Source: Heligmosomoides polygyrus polygyrus
Taxonomy: Eukaryota; Nematoda; Chromadorea; Rhabditida; Heligmosomidae
Direction of reading: 5' to 3'
NCBI GenBank assembly: GCA_947396885.1
Contig: OX377202.1
Span: 109,200,221 to 109,264,220, forward strand
DNA length: 64,000 nt
The notes under the pieces: generated by a model
Databases searched by the model: none
The model's input: only the letters and a program-made list of their open reading frames with translations
What the model was told of the DNA's origin: nothing
Shown here: positions 11,816 through 22,936 of the stretch, one piece after another
How positions within the stretch are numbered: the stretch's first letter is position 1
Layout of the letters: each line of letters opens with the position of its first letter
Translations under genes and position numbers: made by a program

Positions 11816-12071
11816 TAGCTGATGTGCGAATTTGGCGCAACCGGTACGTCAGTATCGAACGATGTCAATGATTATCAACGTCAATCAATGATAATCGATT
11901 TTTTCTTCGGACTTCACAAACTGGCTTAGGAATTATGCCAGAATCACAACAACAGCATCGATCCAACAATCGATATCGATCGAGTTTTAACGAATTCGAA
12001 GGCTACTTCCCATTCAGTGTGAGATCGGTCTCCAAAGATGGAAGATGATGGTCGATATAAGTCAGTGTTTT

Positions 12072-12175
12072 TCTGGTTACGCCACGCACTCTACACTTAC
12101 CAGGTATCAAGGAGGCGATTTGAAAGCATATTTGGCCTATACAAGAGCTTACGGTGCTCAGCCAGTATTACGGTA
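12072..12175 (-). repeat. SINE 3' fragment
   Basis: TACGCCACGCACTCTACACTT, AGGCGATTTGAAAGCATATTTGG and CTTACGGTG match the minus-strand SINE 3' half; the head is missing. Confidence 0.5.
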
Positions 12176-12562
12176 TTAGGATCTGCATTCAAAGAAATAT
12201 TATGTTCACGTCCAGTCCAAAATTGTAACACTGCCGCCTCTGTCATGTCATCGAAAATTAGGTGGGTCAGCCATAAGACGCCTTTCCCTGGACCCTTAAA
12301 CGAGAATCGGTCTGAATTTCGCAGAATGTTAAAGGCACATCATATCGTCACATTCACCAACGAGATTCTTCCTCGATGCTTTTTTGAGACACCTGGAAAA
12401 GAGCCATTACGCTTTTCGCGCCCTTCGCGCGATTTACACCCGCTGAGCCATTTTGGCACGCGAAAAGGACGGATGGGGCAGTGTTGACATCTGTTCGAGC
12501 AGGACGGTTGTGTGTGTGATACAGTCATTCATTAGCTATATAATCACACAGAACAACCATTA

Positions 12563-13192
12563 TTATATGACGTGCTCTTGATTCAGATGTCTGATCGCGT
12601 TGATGTCCACCTCGACCCGTCCTTTGTACCCGTTGTCAGGAATTCCGGCTAGATCTGGAATTCAACGAGTCTGGAATCGTTTTCGGGTCAACGGCTTCTG
12701 CTGAAGAGCTCCCCTACTTTTAATGTAGGCCGGTGATAAGGAGTGCTCGATGGCTCCGGCCAGTATCACGGTCCGGTAGTGCGGTGACGGTGGCTGTGAG
12801 CTGGCTTTAGTGTCCGAGAACTGATACGTTCGGCACTCCACCAAGCCATCGGAGCACTCGATCGGGACTGAAATCGAAGAACTGTGGCGCCCAACGGGTC
12901 TTCTGAATACACACACACAAACCCGTCAGCCGATGATATCCAGCCTCCTGCTTGTCCAGCTCGTCGGCGAACTCCTCCGGAACTCGCCAGACGCAGCCGT
13001 GGACCTGGAGCAGGATAAGTCAGGAGTTCAATGACGAGTCGGAGGAAAGTCAGAAGCCGCGTTTCTGCTCACCTCCGCACCGTGCTTCTCCTTGATCGTG
13101 GCCAGGCCACCATGCCATCGTTTCGAAGAGGCCACAAAGTCCAGTTTGTAGTTCTTCAGCACACCGTTGCACTCGTACTCAGCTCCTTTGAT
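12563..13192 (-). CDS. ggct: Gamma-glutamylcyclotransferase, C-terminal exons (N-terminus not found)
   Basis: Four minus-strand exons: 13073-13192, 12923-13004, 12718-12867 and 12563-12654 (stop TAA). They give 444 nt, 147 residues, with phases 0, 1, 1. Introns are 68, 55 and 63 bp with GT/AG ends. Family hallmarks in order: KNYKLDF and WHGGLATI (residues about 12-32), GCVWRVPEE (43-51), LDKQEAGY (56-63, holding the expected catalytic Glu at residue 60), CRTYQF, QPPSPHYRTVILAGA, and a C-terminal IPDNGYKGRVEV tail. The enzyme cleaves gamma-glutamyl amino acids to 5-oxoproline in the cytosol. The N-terminal YGSN-type exon was not found upstream, where a SINE lies at 13261-13545. It may be far away, lost, or outside my reading, so this may be a remnant. 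Codons look undamaged. Confidence 0.82.
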
Positions 13193-13260
13193 CTAGAACG
13201 CGTCCACGTTTTTTCCCGAAATTTGGACTCATTCTTGTTTGGAGAAGGCACACTGTACAG

Positions 13261-13545
13261 GATGAAGGATAAAATTCGGCGTTAATCAACCTTTCGCGGG
13301 ATACGCCACGCATTTTACTCCCACGGGTTATCGTCGAGACAACTTGAACGAGTATTTGGCCCATACAATGACTTGCGGTGGCTAGAAGATGGACAAGACT
13401 GTGCTGTATCCTTACTAGACAAGTGTGCTGCCAACTCAGTGAACCGGAAAGGATGGAAGGCCTGGATAGCCTAGGCGTGACATGAACCAAGAACTTTGGA
13501 TCGGGTTCACTCGACAGGCGGCGCCTCCTCCGTCTGGGCCACAGC
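13261..13545 (-). repeat. tRNA-derived SINE
   Basis: GGATAAAATTCGGCGTTAAT tail, ATACGCCACGCATTTTACTC, CAATGACTTGCGGTGGC and CGGCGCCTCCTCCGTCTG head on the minus strand. Moderately diverged; inserted just upstream of the first visible GGCT exon. Confidence 0.75.
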
Positions 13546-13851
13546 GCGGCCTTGTTTCTTCCATATTATCGTCATTCTCTTCGTTCCTCAATTTCGGCGT
13601 CAAAGCCTATGGACATCTGCCACAATTCGGTCTGTCAGCCGCCTCAGTGTCCGGTCTTACGTGTAGTTAAACCTTCCAACGGCAATTATTTTTGCGCGGA
13701 CAAACGGTGGGACGAACAGACTGCTGGATTTACGTGCATTAGCTCGTTGTTAATGAAATGGCCGATTTTGCCACCTTAACTTCTGGTCGATTTTTCGCGG
13801 CTACGAATGTGCCCATTTCAGGCATTGTGTACAATCTCTGAAAGGGATCTA

Positions 13852-14215
13852 TCCTAGTCTGGGGGGAGGGCACATAACTAAAAGGTATTAAATGTAACAA
13901 ATCCACTTGGGACTTACCGAGCGGTTCCTACAGAACAACATGAGACCCAAACAAGAAAAGTCACGAAGAAAAAAAAAACGAAGAATTACATTTGTTACGG
14001 TTGTAAGCCGGCAAAGTGGTGTGCCCTCCTCACCATGTTAGATCCTGGTTATGACATGTCAGCCGGCGGTCAGCACGCGGCACGACTCCATTCCGTCGCT
14101 CTTTGTCCGCTGAGACGGTTGTAAAGCACGAAGATTTTTTATTTATTTATTTTTTCGTTGTTCGCTCGTTTTCGGTTTCTTTTAGGTTCCAGCTCGTTCT
14201 CTAGGAGTAGCTGAC
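13852..14215 (+). mobile_element. MITE of the CCTAGTC-GGGG family, right end truncated
   Basis: Begins ATCCTAGTCTGGGGGGAGGG, then GACTTACCGAGCGGTTCCTA. It is collinear with the reverse complement of the complete copy at 15393-15808, including TGTGCCCTCCTCACCATGTT and GAGACGGTTGTAAAGC. It stops near CTCGTTCTCTAGGAG, so the second terminal repeat is cut. Confidence 0.7.
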
Positions 14216-14269
14216 GATATGATTCCACGTGATATTCGCGTGTTCTACTTATACTATGAATCGTAGAGT

Positions 14270-14652
14270 GTACACAACGCCGCGGCCACACGTATCAAAA
14301 ATTGTTGTCCAGAAATGGAATGAATCGGAATACGGAACTCTACCACATCCAGCATATTCACCAGACCTGTCCCCTACCGATCACCACTTTTTCCAGCACT
14401 TAGATCGTCATGTGAAGGAGAAAGAATCCAGCAACCAAGCAACCAAGATGATGTCGAAAATAACTTCTTATGTTCTATTAATCCTCGTAGTTCTGATTTT
14501 TAGAAGGATGGAATGGCTAGGCTATTGTCGCATTGGTGTACTAATTGTAATGGTGTTTAACTCTTCTATCAATAAAAATGCTTCCAGGCAAAGTTATGAT
14601 CTGTCAAACTTTTCAGTCAAAATCGGCCATTTCATATGCAACAACCAAATAG
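14270..14652 (+). pseudogene. Mariner transposase, 3' fragment
   Basis: Encodes PHVSKIVVQKWNESEYGTLP, then HPAYSPDLSPTDHHFFQHLD: the mariner region around the third catalytic Asp. The downstream part is frameshifted, and an end like a mariner terminal repeat (CAACAACCAAATA) follows near 14650. Closest in window to the element at 16965-18519. Confidence 0.75.
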
Positions 14653-14978
14653 TAAGATGCTTAAATTTTCAGTGTGTCTAGCGAGATTTTCACAGTGTAC
14701 ATTTTCCAGTGAATGTAAGAGACGTTTTCAAAGAGTTTAGTTGGTTTTGGTGAGTTTCTTATTCATATGGTTTAACAAATTGATACGCTCCAGGCCTCGA
14801 ATTGCTAATTAGCAAAATAATATCGACCTACTTCCCCACTAAGTGTCAAAAATTCCTGAACTTCAGAGAAGCTCGAAAATATTCCGCAACCCATTTAAGA
14901 ACACAACAGCGCGGCATTTTGCCGGTGGCATGGCGTGGGGTTTTCATTAACGGAAAGGCATAGATGAAAAAAGTGTAA

Positions 14979-15033
14979 AGGATAAAGCTCGGCGTGAATC
15001 GCTTCCTTAGCGGGACGCGCCACGAATTCAGAG
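14979..15033 (-). repeat. SINE 3' tail fragment
   Basis: AAGGATAAAGCTCGGCGTGAAT and GGGACGCGCCACGAATTC match the minus-strand SINE end; nothing of the body remains. Confidence 0.5.
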
Positions 15034-15167
15034 AAATGATTCTACCATACGGACACAATTTCTACACCGTAATCGTCTGCTGTCTGCGCTCTCTTAGCTT
15101 AGAGATCGCGCGTCGGCGTCCACATTGACATTCGATCGATATCTTGTGCGCCCGCGATGGCACCCCC

Positions 15168-15253
15168 GCAAACCGGTAGTGGTGCAGTGGATAGTGGCGT
15201 TGCTTCATGCGATGGAGGTCAGGGGTTCGACTCTCTTTCGTTGGGGCACATTT
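15168..15253 (+). other. tRNA-like retroposon head
   Basis: GTGGTGCAGTGGATAGTGGC is an A-box-like stretch and GGGGTTCGACTCTC a B-box-like stretch about 45 bp later. No matched acceptor stem is visible. Confidence 0.45.
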
Positions 15254-15392
15254 GCGTTTCAGCTGATTGCTTGGGATTTGAGGAACGACGCACGTAGACG
15301 CAGACGCAGACGCGATTTTGAGGTATTTTTGCGCATTTTTCCAGCCGTATGTGCTTCGCCGCTCGAAGAACGCAGAACCCAACCGGGATCTA

Positions 15393-15808
15393 TCCTAATC
15401 CGGGGGCCACGTAACTAAAAGATAGGTAACAAAATGAACTGAGACTTACCGAGCGGCTCCTAGAGAACGAGTTGGAACGGAACCTAAAAGAAACCAAAAA
15501 CGAACGAAGAAACAAAAAAATAAAAAATCACCGAGCTTTACAACCGTCTCGGTGAGCAAAAAGCGACTGAACGGAGGCATGCCGCGTGCTGACCGCCGCC
15601 TGTCATGTTATAACCAGGATCCAACATGGTGAGGAGGGCACACAACTTTGCCTTCTTACAACAGCAACAAATGGAATTTTTCGTTTTTTTATGACTTTTC
15701 TTGTTTAGGTCTCATGTTGTTCTGTAGGAGCCGCTCGGTAAGTCTCAAGTGGATTTGTTACAGATAATACTTTTTATCATACTGTGCCCCCCCCCGGACT
15801 AGGATCGA
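15393..15808 (-). mobile_element. Complete MITE, CCTAGTC-GGGG family
   Basis: The left end TCCTAATCCGGGGGCCACG, then GAGACTTACCGAGCGGCTCC, is inverted at the right as GGAGCCGCTCGGTAAGTCTC, then GGACTAGGA: terminal repeats of about 75 bp. Length about 416 bp. It faces the truncated copy at 13852, making a 2-kb inverted pair around the mariner fragment. Confidence 0.75.
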
Positions 15809-16107
15809 TCCCCCAACCGTGGACCCGTGGACTCCCCCTGAGCGACGAAGAAGTTTCCACACCAGCAGCTCGGGCGCCACACACCCTGAGGCCGTATGCT
15901 CGTGTTCCCCGTTGGAGGAGAATCAATCCATACCAGCATACCTTATCACACCCCGATCCCCCGTCGGAGGAGACTCGGGGTAGACAAGCATACGACCCCT
16001 GGAGCCCCCTCCCTAGCCTGGTTCTGCGATTGCACAAAGGACACCTGATCCGACGCCTAAGGTTACGGTGTAGATTTTGTGGCCGTATGGCAAAATCGTG
16101 CCTGTCA

Positions 16108-16205
16108 CGAGTTCAGTATTCGGCCTATGTATACAATGACTTGCGGTGGCCAACCGATGGGCAGATTAGTGCCTTATTCCTCCCAGACAGGCTTTTTTTA
16201 AATGA
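16108..16205 (-). repeat. SINE body fragment
   Basis: TATTCGGCCTATGTATACAA, TGACTTGCGGTGGCCAACCG and TCCTCCCAGACAGGC match the minus-strand SINE body. Both ends are missing. Confidence 0.55.
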
Positions 16206-16216
16206 ATTGTTTTAAC

Positions 16217-16913
16217 GGTAATTTCAATTCACCGACCCTGGTTTATTTTGCTGTCCAGTTGTCTTTATTAGTAGTGAATTGTCTATAATACATTGTAGTA
16301 CGTTAGGGTTCTTTGAACTTTGGTTGTTCACCTGCCCAAGTAGGAACCTAAAGCATTTTCATTCCTTTTTAAGTTTGAAGGATATTTTTGTTACCGGAGT
16401 TTAACGATTTATCAGAATTTAACAGAAAATTCAAAACAATTCATTTAGAAAATAACGTCCAGAACTTTGTGTGTACCCATGAAATACTCGCAGAGATTTT
16501 GATGAATGAATAAAAAAATTAAAAAATTGAAGAACTCACTTGCACCCGTATTCGCTCCTTGAGCAGATTACTTCCATAGGCGAAGTAGTAGAAGTGTCTA
16601 GTCATCGATGACCTAAGCATAGGAGTTGCTGGCGATTACTGATAAGGATAACACGTCACGATTTCAAGTCGAAGCACGCTGGTACACGGAGCGAAGTCGA
16701 AGATAATGCGTTACTTTCTTTCGGCAAAGATCAAATCAAAGAAAGTGCGGATGCAAAGTAGCCCATCTTGGAACCATGCTCTATTTGGGAGCAAAAACAA
16801 GAAAAATACTAGAAAAAATAAACAAAAATTGACGAAGTAGCACGCTGCTATCGAAGAGCGACGTTTTGTGTAACCCCGAGTCTCTTCAAAACCCCTTAAC
16901 ATATTAAGCGATA
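16217..16913. other. No gene recognised
   Basis: AT-leaning sequence without splice-supported exons or recognisable repeats. Confidence 0.4.
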
Positions 16914-17050
16914 AATGATAAAGGACGGCGTCATTCAGCTCATCTTGGAATGCGCCACACGTTCTATTAGGTCGTCAAGAAATAAATGAGCGTTTTGCTA
17001 TTGTTATTATTACAGTACATTTTTCAACCAAGTATGTTTCATGCATTGTA

Positions 17051-17337
17051 GCGGCACGTGTAGCCCAGTTGGAGGAGGCTCCGACTGTCGCGTGCTCCCG
17101 ATACCAGGTTCCTGGTTCGGATTTCCCGCCCAGGCCAATCAAGCCTTCCATCCCTCCGGGGTCGGTGAATTGGTACCAGGCTTGTCTGGGAAGGATAAAG
17201 TGCTGACTTGCTCATCGGCTGGTCACCGCCAAATAAGCATTCAAATCGCTTCCGCGATATCCCGTAGAAGTAGAATGCGTGGCGCATCCAAAAAGGAATT
17301 GAATAACGCCGTCCTTTATCCTTTTATCCTTTTTTAG
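17051..17337 (+). repeat. tRNA-derived SINE in mariner leader
   Basis: Begins GGCACGTGTAGCCCAGTTGG, has GGTTCCTGGTTCGGATTTCC (B box) and ends CCTTTTATCCTTTTTTAG. It lies about 85 bp inside the mariner's left end, ahead of the transposase frame. Confidence 0.85.
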
Positions 17338-17428
17338 TGTTATATACCATTTGAAAGCCAAGTTCATGCACTCTTTAACCATGCCTTCGAGTTTTGGATA
17401 GAACATATATCTTCCCCAAATTTTAGCT

Positions 17429-18368
17429 TTGCCTTTTCAGATGTCAGATGAGATGAATTTCCGACAAATTTTCTTCTTCGAACCCAAACTTGGTATCAGT
17501 GCAGCTGAATCGACTCTTAACATCAACGCTGCATTTGGGGAAGATTTCGCTAAGGAACGCACAATTCGCCACTGGTTCGAAAGGTTCCGATCTGGAGATG
17601 AAGGTCTTGAAGAGGAAGACCGAGGTAGGTCGCCATCACTCCTCACTCAAAGTCGTGGTGGAGGCGGATCCGCGTCAAACTGTGAGAGAGCTAGCGCAGC
17701 GTTTCGGCGTTAACGGCAGCTCTATCGGTCGTCACTTAAATGCGATCGGAAAAGTGAAGAAATCGGATGAATGGATCCCGCATGAACTGAACGCTGAACA
17801 GATTCTGAAGCGCCACGACACCTGTGTTTCATTAAGGCTGCGCAATCTATGGGAGCCTTTTTGGGCAGGATCGTGACACGCAACGAAAAATGGATCCTTT
17901 GTGACAATCGTCGTCGCTCTGCACAATGGCTGGACAAGATTGAGAGTCTCAAGAAGGTGCCGAAATCAAGTCTCCATCCAAAGAAGACCATGGTGGACAA
18001 TGGCTGGTACAGTCCACTACAAGTTCTTGGAGACTAGAGACACTATCACAGCAGAGAAGTACTGTGCCGAAACTAAAGTGATAGACCACAAGTTGATCGA
18101 AATACAGCCGGTTTTGGTCAGTCGAAGAGGCACAACCCTACTTCGTGACATCGCGCGTCCGCACGTTTCAAAAATTGTCGTCCAGAAACTGGATGGACTG
18201 GGATACGAGACTCTGCCCCATCCAGCGTATTCATCAGACCTGCCCCCTACCGATGAACATTTTTTCAAGCATTTAGATCGTCCTGTGAATGATAAAAAAT
18301 TCAGCATCCAAGATGATGTCGAAAATGACTTCAACACTTTCATGGCCTCCAGAACTCCGGATTTCTAG
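17429..18368 (+). pseudogene. Mariner transposase, frameshifted
   Basis: The reading passes through at least three frames. The N-terminal helix-turn-helix part has FRQIFFFEPKLGISAAES and RTIRHWFERFRSGD. The linker has HLNAIGKVKKSDEWIPHE. The catalytic part has RNEKWIL (first catalytic Asp changed to Asn), LLRDIARPH and PPTDEHFF. At least two frameshifts and the lost catalytic residue make it inactive. Confidence 0.9.
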
Positions 18369-19137
18369 GCTATCGGCATAACCAAATTTGTCTCTTGTTG
18401 GCAAAGATGTGCTGATTCTAACCATCATTACCTTGATTGATAAAGTTCATTCTAAGCCGAATTATGATAATTTGAATATTCTAGTTGAAAATACTCATTT
18501 ATTTCTTGACAACCTAAGACCTCTACGGGATCTGCAGAAAGCAACTTTAATGCGTATTTATTTATTTAAACTACGTCGCAAGTACGCAGTCTGTGTGATA
18601 ACATAACAAACAAAAATAGATCGGGCGACCTAAATAAACAGACAATAATGAACTGATTGAAGCGACAACGTCAAGAGTTCATAGAAGAATTGCAGAAAGC
18701 ATCCATCTGCGTTGCGAAGACCAATATAATAATGATTAGAGCAAAAGCAAAAAGAAAGAGACCAAAACGAAATCTCCCAGGTAGCCTAAAAGAAGCCTAT
18801 TTGACCTGTGCAATGACTTGAGGTAGCCAACCGATGAACAAGTTAGTGTTTTATCCTTCCGAGACGAGTCTGGTGCCAATCTACCAACCCCGGAGGGATC
18901 GAAGGCTTGGTTGGACTGGACGGGAAATCCGAACCAAAAGCATGATTCGATGTGCAGACGACAGCCGGCGCCTTCTCCGACTGCGCTACCATGCGCCCAA
19001 CCTAGACAAACCTAGACAACTAAGGCATGGAAAGTCTTGTGCACCTAGCAAACTCTACGAATCTCTTCGAGTCTAATTACCATCGAACGAAGTGTAGCCC
19101 AAGTGTCGTACTAACGACAGAAGTTCAACACCAAAGC

Positions 19138-20047
19138 TATTAGGGGGGCCAAAAGTAATGAGACACCCCACGCCGTGTCCATATATCTTGTGGCTGGAGT
19201 CTGGTTTCGTGCTTGTTGTATTTGTATGTTTGTATGCTACTTACTGAAGCCCATCTGAAAAGCTACCACTTCCGCCATTTCCAGAAGCATGCCAAAAACC
19301 CCAGCCTGTCTCATGCCGAAACCCCAGTCTGACGAGTCGACCTGTGTCGCTCAAATCTCCCCCAATTCCCAACCCCGGGCAGCCTGGGCTCTATATTCAC
19401 GCAAGATGAGAAGTACGTCTTCTACCTTAACCCTGCCAAGCAGCGAGTCTGGGTGAGGCCTGGTGAATTGTTGCCGACCTTCGTTCGGCGAGATGTTCAC
19501 GTCGAGAACAATCTTTGGAGCTTTTGGGTCTGCGCCCAGGGTACGGTTTGCCGGAGGCTGTTTCCCAAGAGCACCGCGATGAACTCCAAGGCCATGGTGA
19601 ACGAAATAGAGAAGATGGGCGGGCGACTCGCTCTTATTCATTCGCAGCGCTTCAAGAAGGTTCTCCTCTTCGACAACGCCGCACCCCATCGGGAACAAGT
19701 AACCACGGATAAGCTTTGCCAGCTGGGCTACGTTCACATGCCTCACCCACCGTATTCGCTGGACATCTCTCCATGCAACTACCACTACTTCTTGAGCCTA
19801 CAGGACTTCCTAGTCGGAAGGGACACAAGAACCCAAGCAGTCCTTGACAACCATATCGAGCAGTTGATCAACACCAGGCTCAAGCAGTTCTGGAAGCATG
19901 GGATCAGGAAGTTGGCTGAGCGATGGCAGCAAGGTCCTTGCCCTTAATGGCAAATACACTCCTCAGCATCGTTGAGTTGTAATTGAGTTATAAGGAGACA
20001 AAGATTTTTTTTCATTTTGTCTCATTACTTTTGGCCCCCCCCTAATA
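19138..20047 (+). mobile_element. Internally deleted mariner-like element
   Basis: TATTAGGGGGGCCAAAAGTA at the left is inverted as TACTTTTGGCCCCCCCCTAA at the right; TA lies at both ends. At 910 bp it is too short for a full transposase, and only the C-terminal half remains. Confidence 0.85.
19381..19947 (+). pseudogene. Mariner-like transposase, C-terminal half
   Basis: The frame is open upstream of the first in-frame GTG and includes FTQDEKYVFYL (first catalytic Asp). It continues through VLLFDNAAPH (second Asp) and SLDISPCNYHYF, where the third catalytic position, 34 residues after the second, is Asn instead of Asp. The end is RKLAERWQQ. The N-terminal DNA-binding half is deleted. About 190 codons, otherwise undamaged. 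Confidence 0.85.
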
Positions 20048-20163
20048 TGACAAAGCCGACCTCCACAAATTCATTCGACTTCAGTTGCCAGATTCAGCTG
20101 CATTTAAACCCGGTGTATGCGGAGTAGAAGGGTGAACATACACACGATGTGGTGTTCATCATA

Positions 20164-21818
20164 TATAAGGTTGTCCCATAAGTCCCGCCGTTTTTTTTCA
20201 ACGATTCATTCAACGGATTTTGCCGGCTGTCTCTTGCATTGGCGCTATACAGCTTTCGAAAGAGAATGATTTGCTCTTTCAGACCATTTATTCCCTTTCT
20301 TTTTCATCTTTAATTTTGTCAATTTTTAGTGTCGTTGAAGTGAAGAGTGAAAAGTGATAAGAGGCCATCGCCGACAGTTGCTTCTCTCCGCTTAGGTTTG
20401 GAATTTTTCGCGCAGCTTTTTATAGCGTTTGGAAGACAATGTTCTGTACTACAAGAAAATGTGTTAGTGGTGTTTGCTCATTTGTCCTTTATCGATTTTA
20501 GGTCATCAAATAGGGACGTCCGACTTTTCCGTCCGAATTTTTACCAACTGCTCCTGCTCTGCGATAGGACTTTCTTACTTAGCGCTCGGAAGAGAATGTC
20601 TTCTCTACAAGAATTTGCGTCGCGTTTATTGGCTCATGCTGATTTCTTTCGAATATCAACAAAATTCCAAAAAGAGAAAAATCATCTTCACCAACAAATC
20701 CTTCGCCTTGTTAGTCTGTCTTGGTCAGTTCTATAACTTGGAATGACTTTGTTCTACGGCCATTTAAATTTTCGCTAATTTTCAGGTCATCAAAATGGAG
20801 CAGTACCAGATCGACAAGGATAAGCACTTCTGGCACCTTCTTCTTTCTTTTCATTGCTTTCAACCAAGGTTCTAGCGCTGTTAAGGCTGCCAGAGAGTCG
20901 GTGCTTCATGTTGACATACAAACACCATTGTTCATCGTTAGTTATAATTCTGTGAATGATACCTGGCGGCCTGCTTGCCCGTCATCATTTGTCACACGGA
21001 CATATTGAACGATTTTTCACAGAATTATAAGTGGCGATGAAAAATGGTGTTTGTATGTCAACATGAAGCACTGCCTTTCTGGCAGCCTTAGCAGCACTAG
21101 AACCCTGGTTGAAAGCAAAGAGAAGAAGGTGCAAAAAGTGCTCATCCTTGTCGATCTGGCACTCCATTTTTGATGACCTGAAAATTAGCGAAACTCTAAA
21201 TGGCCGAAGAACAAACTATATATTCTGGCAGACAAAGACATGCACTTTCGAGTGTCACACCAAGACAGACTGAAGAAGGCGAAGGGATTGTTCGTGAGGA
21301 TGACTTTTCTCTTTTTGGAATTTTGTTAATATTCGACAGAAATCAGCCTGAGCCAATAAACGCGACAAAAATTCTTACTGAGCAAGACATCCTCTTCCAA
21401 ACACCCAGTAAAAAAGTCCTATCACGGAGCAGGAGCTGTCGGTAAAAATCCGAACGGAAAAGTCGGACGTCCCAATTTGACGACCTAAAAATCAATAAAA
21501 AACAAATGAACAAATAGCGCCAATACGTATTCTTGTAGTAGAGAACATTGTCTTCCAAATGCTATGAAAAACTGCGCAAAAATTTCAGACCTAAGCGGAG
21601 AGAAGCAACTGTCGGCGATGGCCTCTTATCACTTTTCACTCTTCACTTTAACGACCTAAAAATTGACAACATTCACGATGAAGAAAGAAATGCAATAAAT
21701 GGTCTGAAAGAGCAAATCATTCCCTTTCGAAGGCTCTGTAGCGCTATGCAAGAGAGCGCCGACGAAATCCGCAATGAATCGTTGAAAAAACGTAGGGGAC
21801 TTATGGGACAACCTAATA
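20164..21818. mobile_element. 1.65-kb palindromic mariner derivative
   Basis: TATAAGGTTGTCCCATAAGT at the left is inverted as ACTTATGGGACAACCTAATA at the right, and the arms stay inverted for about 800 bp. Each arm holds the start of a transposase-like frame: FNQGSSAAKAAR on the minus strand and a matching, shifted version on the plus strand. The centre is near 20990. So two 5' halves lie tail to tail; no catalytic region is present. Confidence 0.75.
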
Positions 21819-22575
21819 TATACTCTATGCTCTCGGCAAAGGAGCCCAACGACCAATACATATGGGTTTGGAGCCGATATATACAGGTTTTAGGACACCC
21901 AAGCAGATCTGCATCGAAATAGCCAGGACAGCCATGCATTAGGCTATCGTTTTTAAGCGTCTAGGAAGGCCTCTCCTTGGATTTCTAGGCAGATGCACCT
22001 GGGGAACCCACGAATGCCGGGTGCCAGCACAAAGAACGACCACCCACTGCGTGTCGTTCGTCTGGCGATGTGTGCAGGGGACTCAATATTGACCGGCAAA
22101 GTCAGCGGTGATGCGCTGTAATTGAACCAGGAACTCTCCCAGATCTTTCACTGGAAATCGGCCAAAAATTCAGGTTCGAAAAGCGAATTTCGGAAGAAAT
22201 CAATCGATCGATGTCAAGAATTCATGCCAGTGGAAGGAAACCGAAAGTGAACGGAACGTGTGGGAGAGAATCGAATCGAAAGCGACAAGGCAGCGGCGCC
22301 GGCAACGACCATCTCGCCTCTGGCGGCGCTCTCTCGCCACTGTCTGACGTATTCGGCAAACACGACGAGTGCTAAGGGCATTGCTATGACGAAGAACAGG
22401 CGGATAAGTCCGCCAGGAATCACTAATGACGCAGCCGGAGAAGGCGCGCCGGCTTTGACATGCATTCAAGGTTCGAATCTAGCACAGGCCAGCAGCATAG
22501 TCTTCTATCCATCTGAAGTCGTCAAATTGCAGCCTTCAAACCCAATTCAAACCCGTTGGCCAATGGTATCACCTG

Positions 22576-22905
22576 CGTCACCTCTCGTTCCATTGATCAA
22601 GTCTAGTTGCTCGAGCGGGCGCCAGCAGCGTCTCCATCCCTCCCTGTCGCGTGCCAGAGTGCTCCAATAGACCCTTCTCGCTCGATTCGACCAGGGCTTT
22701 CACGAAGAAGTCCGACCAACGCGTTGGTGGGCATTCTGGTGTTTTCTTGACATCCCGCGGAATCCAGTCGGTGATGGCTCTCGTCCAGCGGGCGTCTGCG
22801 AATCGCATTACGTGGCCGGCCCACCTAATTTTCGACAACTTGGCCCACGCGACAGCGTCTCTGACCTTCGGAGGACGTCGACGAAGCTCGGAACTCCGGA
22901 GGCCT
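22576..22905 (-). pseudogene. RTE-like reverse transcriptase, C-terminal fragment
   Basis: The minus strand reads VRDAVAWAKLSKIRWAGHVM, then RFADARWTRAITDWIPRDV and PPTRWSDFFVKAL. The same sequence, better kept, is found at 36062-36547. It is typical of the C-terminus of nematode non-LTR reverse transcriptases. The 5' part is missing. Confidence 0.8.
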
Positions 22906-22936
22906 TCTCTTCTTTCAAGTGATTGTACGAGCCAGA

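Larger units (their letters stand above)
9873..12037. other. 3' flank of the modular gene; repeat remnants and an AT-rich block
   Basis: Holds three dispersed copies of a GTCTGTCCGTCC...GCAAAATTAATG repeat (near 10265, 10605 and 11270), a degenerate SINE (10693-10925) and an AT-rich block of AATAAATA words (about 11450-11815). No host exon is recognised. Confidence 0.5.
16965..18519 (+). mobile_element. Mariner element with an internal SINE
   Basis: TATTAGGTCGTCAAGAAATA at the left is inverted as TTTCTTGACAACCTAAGA at the right. Length 1555 bp. Removing the SINE at 17051-17337 leaves about 1.27 kb, the normal mariner size. It sits inside an older SINE. Confidence 0.85.
16914..18998 (-). repeat. 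One SINE split into three pieces by two insertions
   Basis: Pieces at 16914-16964, 18520-18559 and 18795-18998 follow each other in the SINE order (tail and GCGCCACACGTTCTA; then CTCTACGGGATCTG...AATGCGTATTT; then TTTGACCTGTGCAATGACTT through the head). The first gap is the mariner at 16965-18519. The second is a 230-bp AT-rich insert flanked by GCGTATTT and GCCTATTT, which suggests an 8-bp duplication. Confidence 0.75.
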
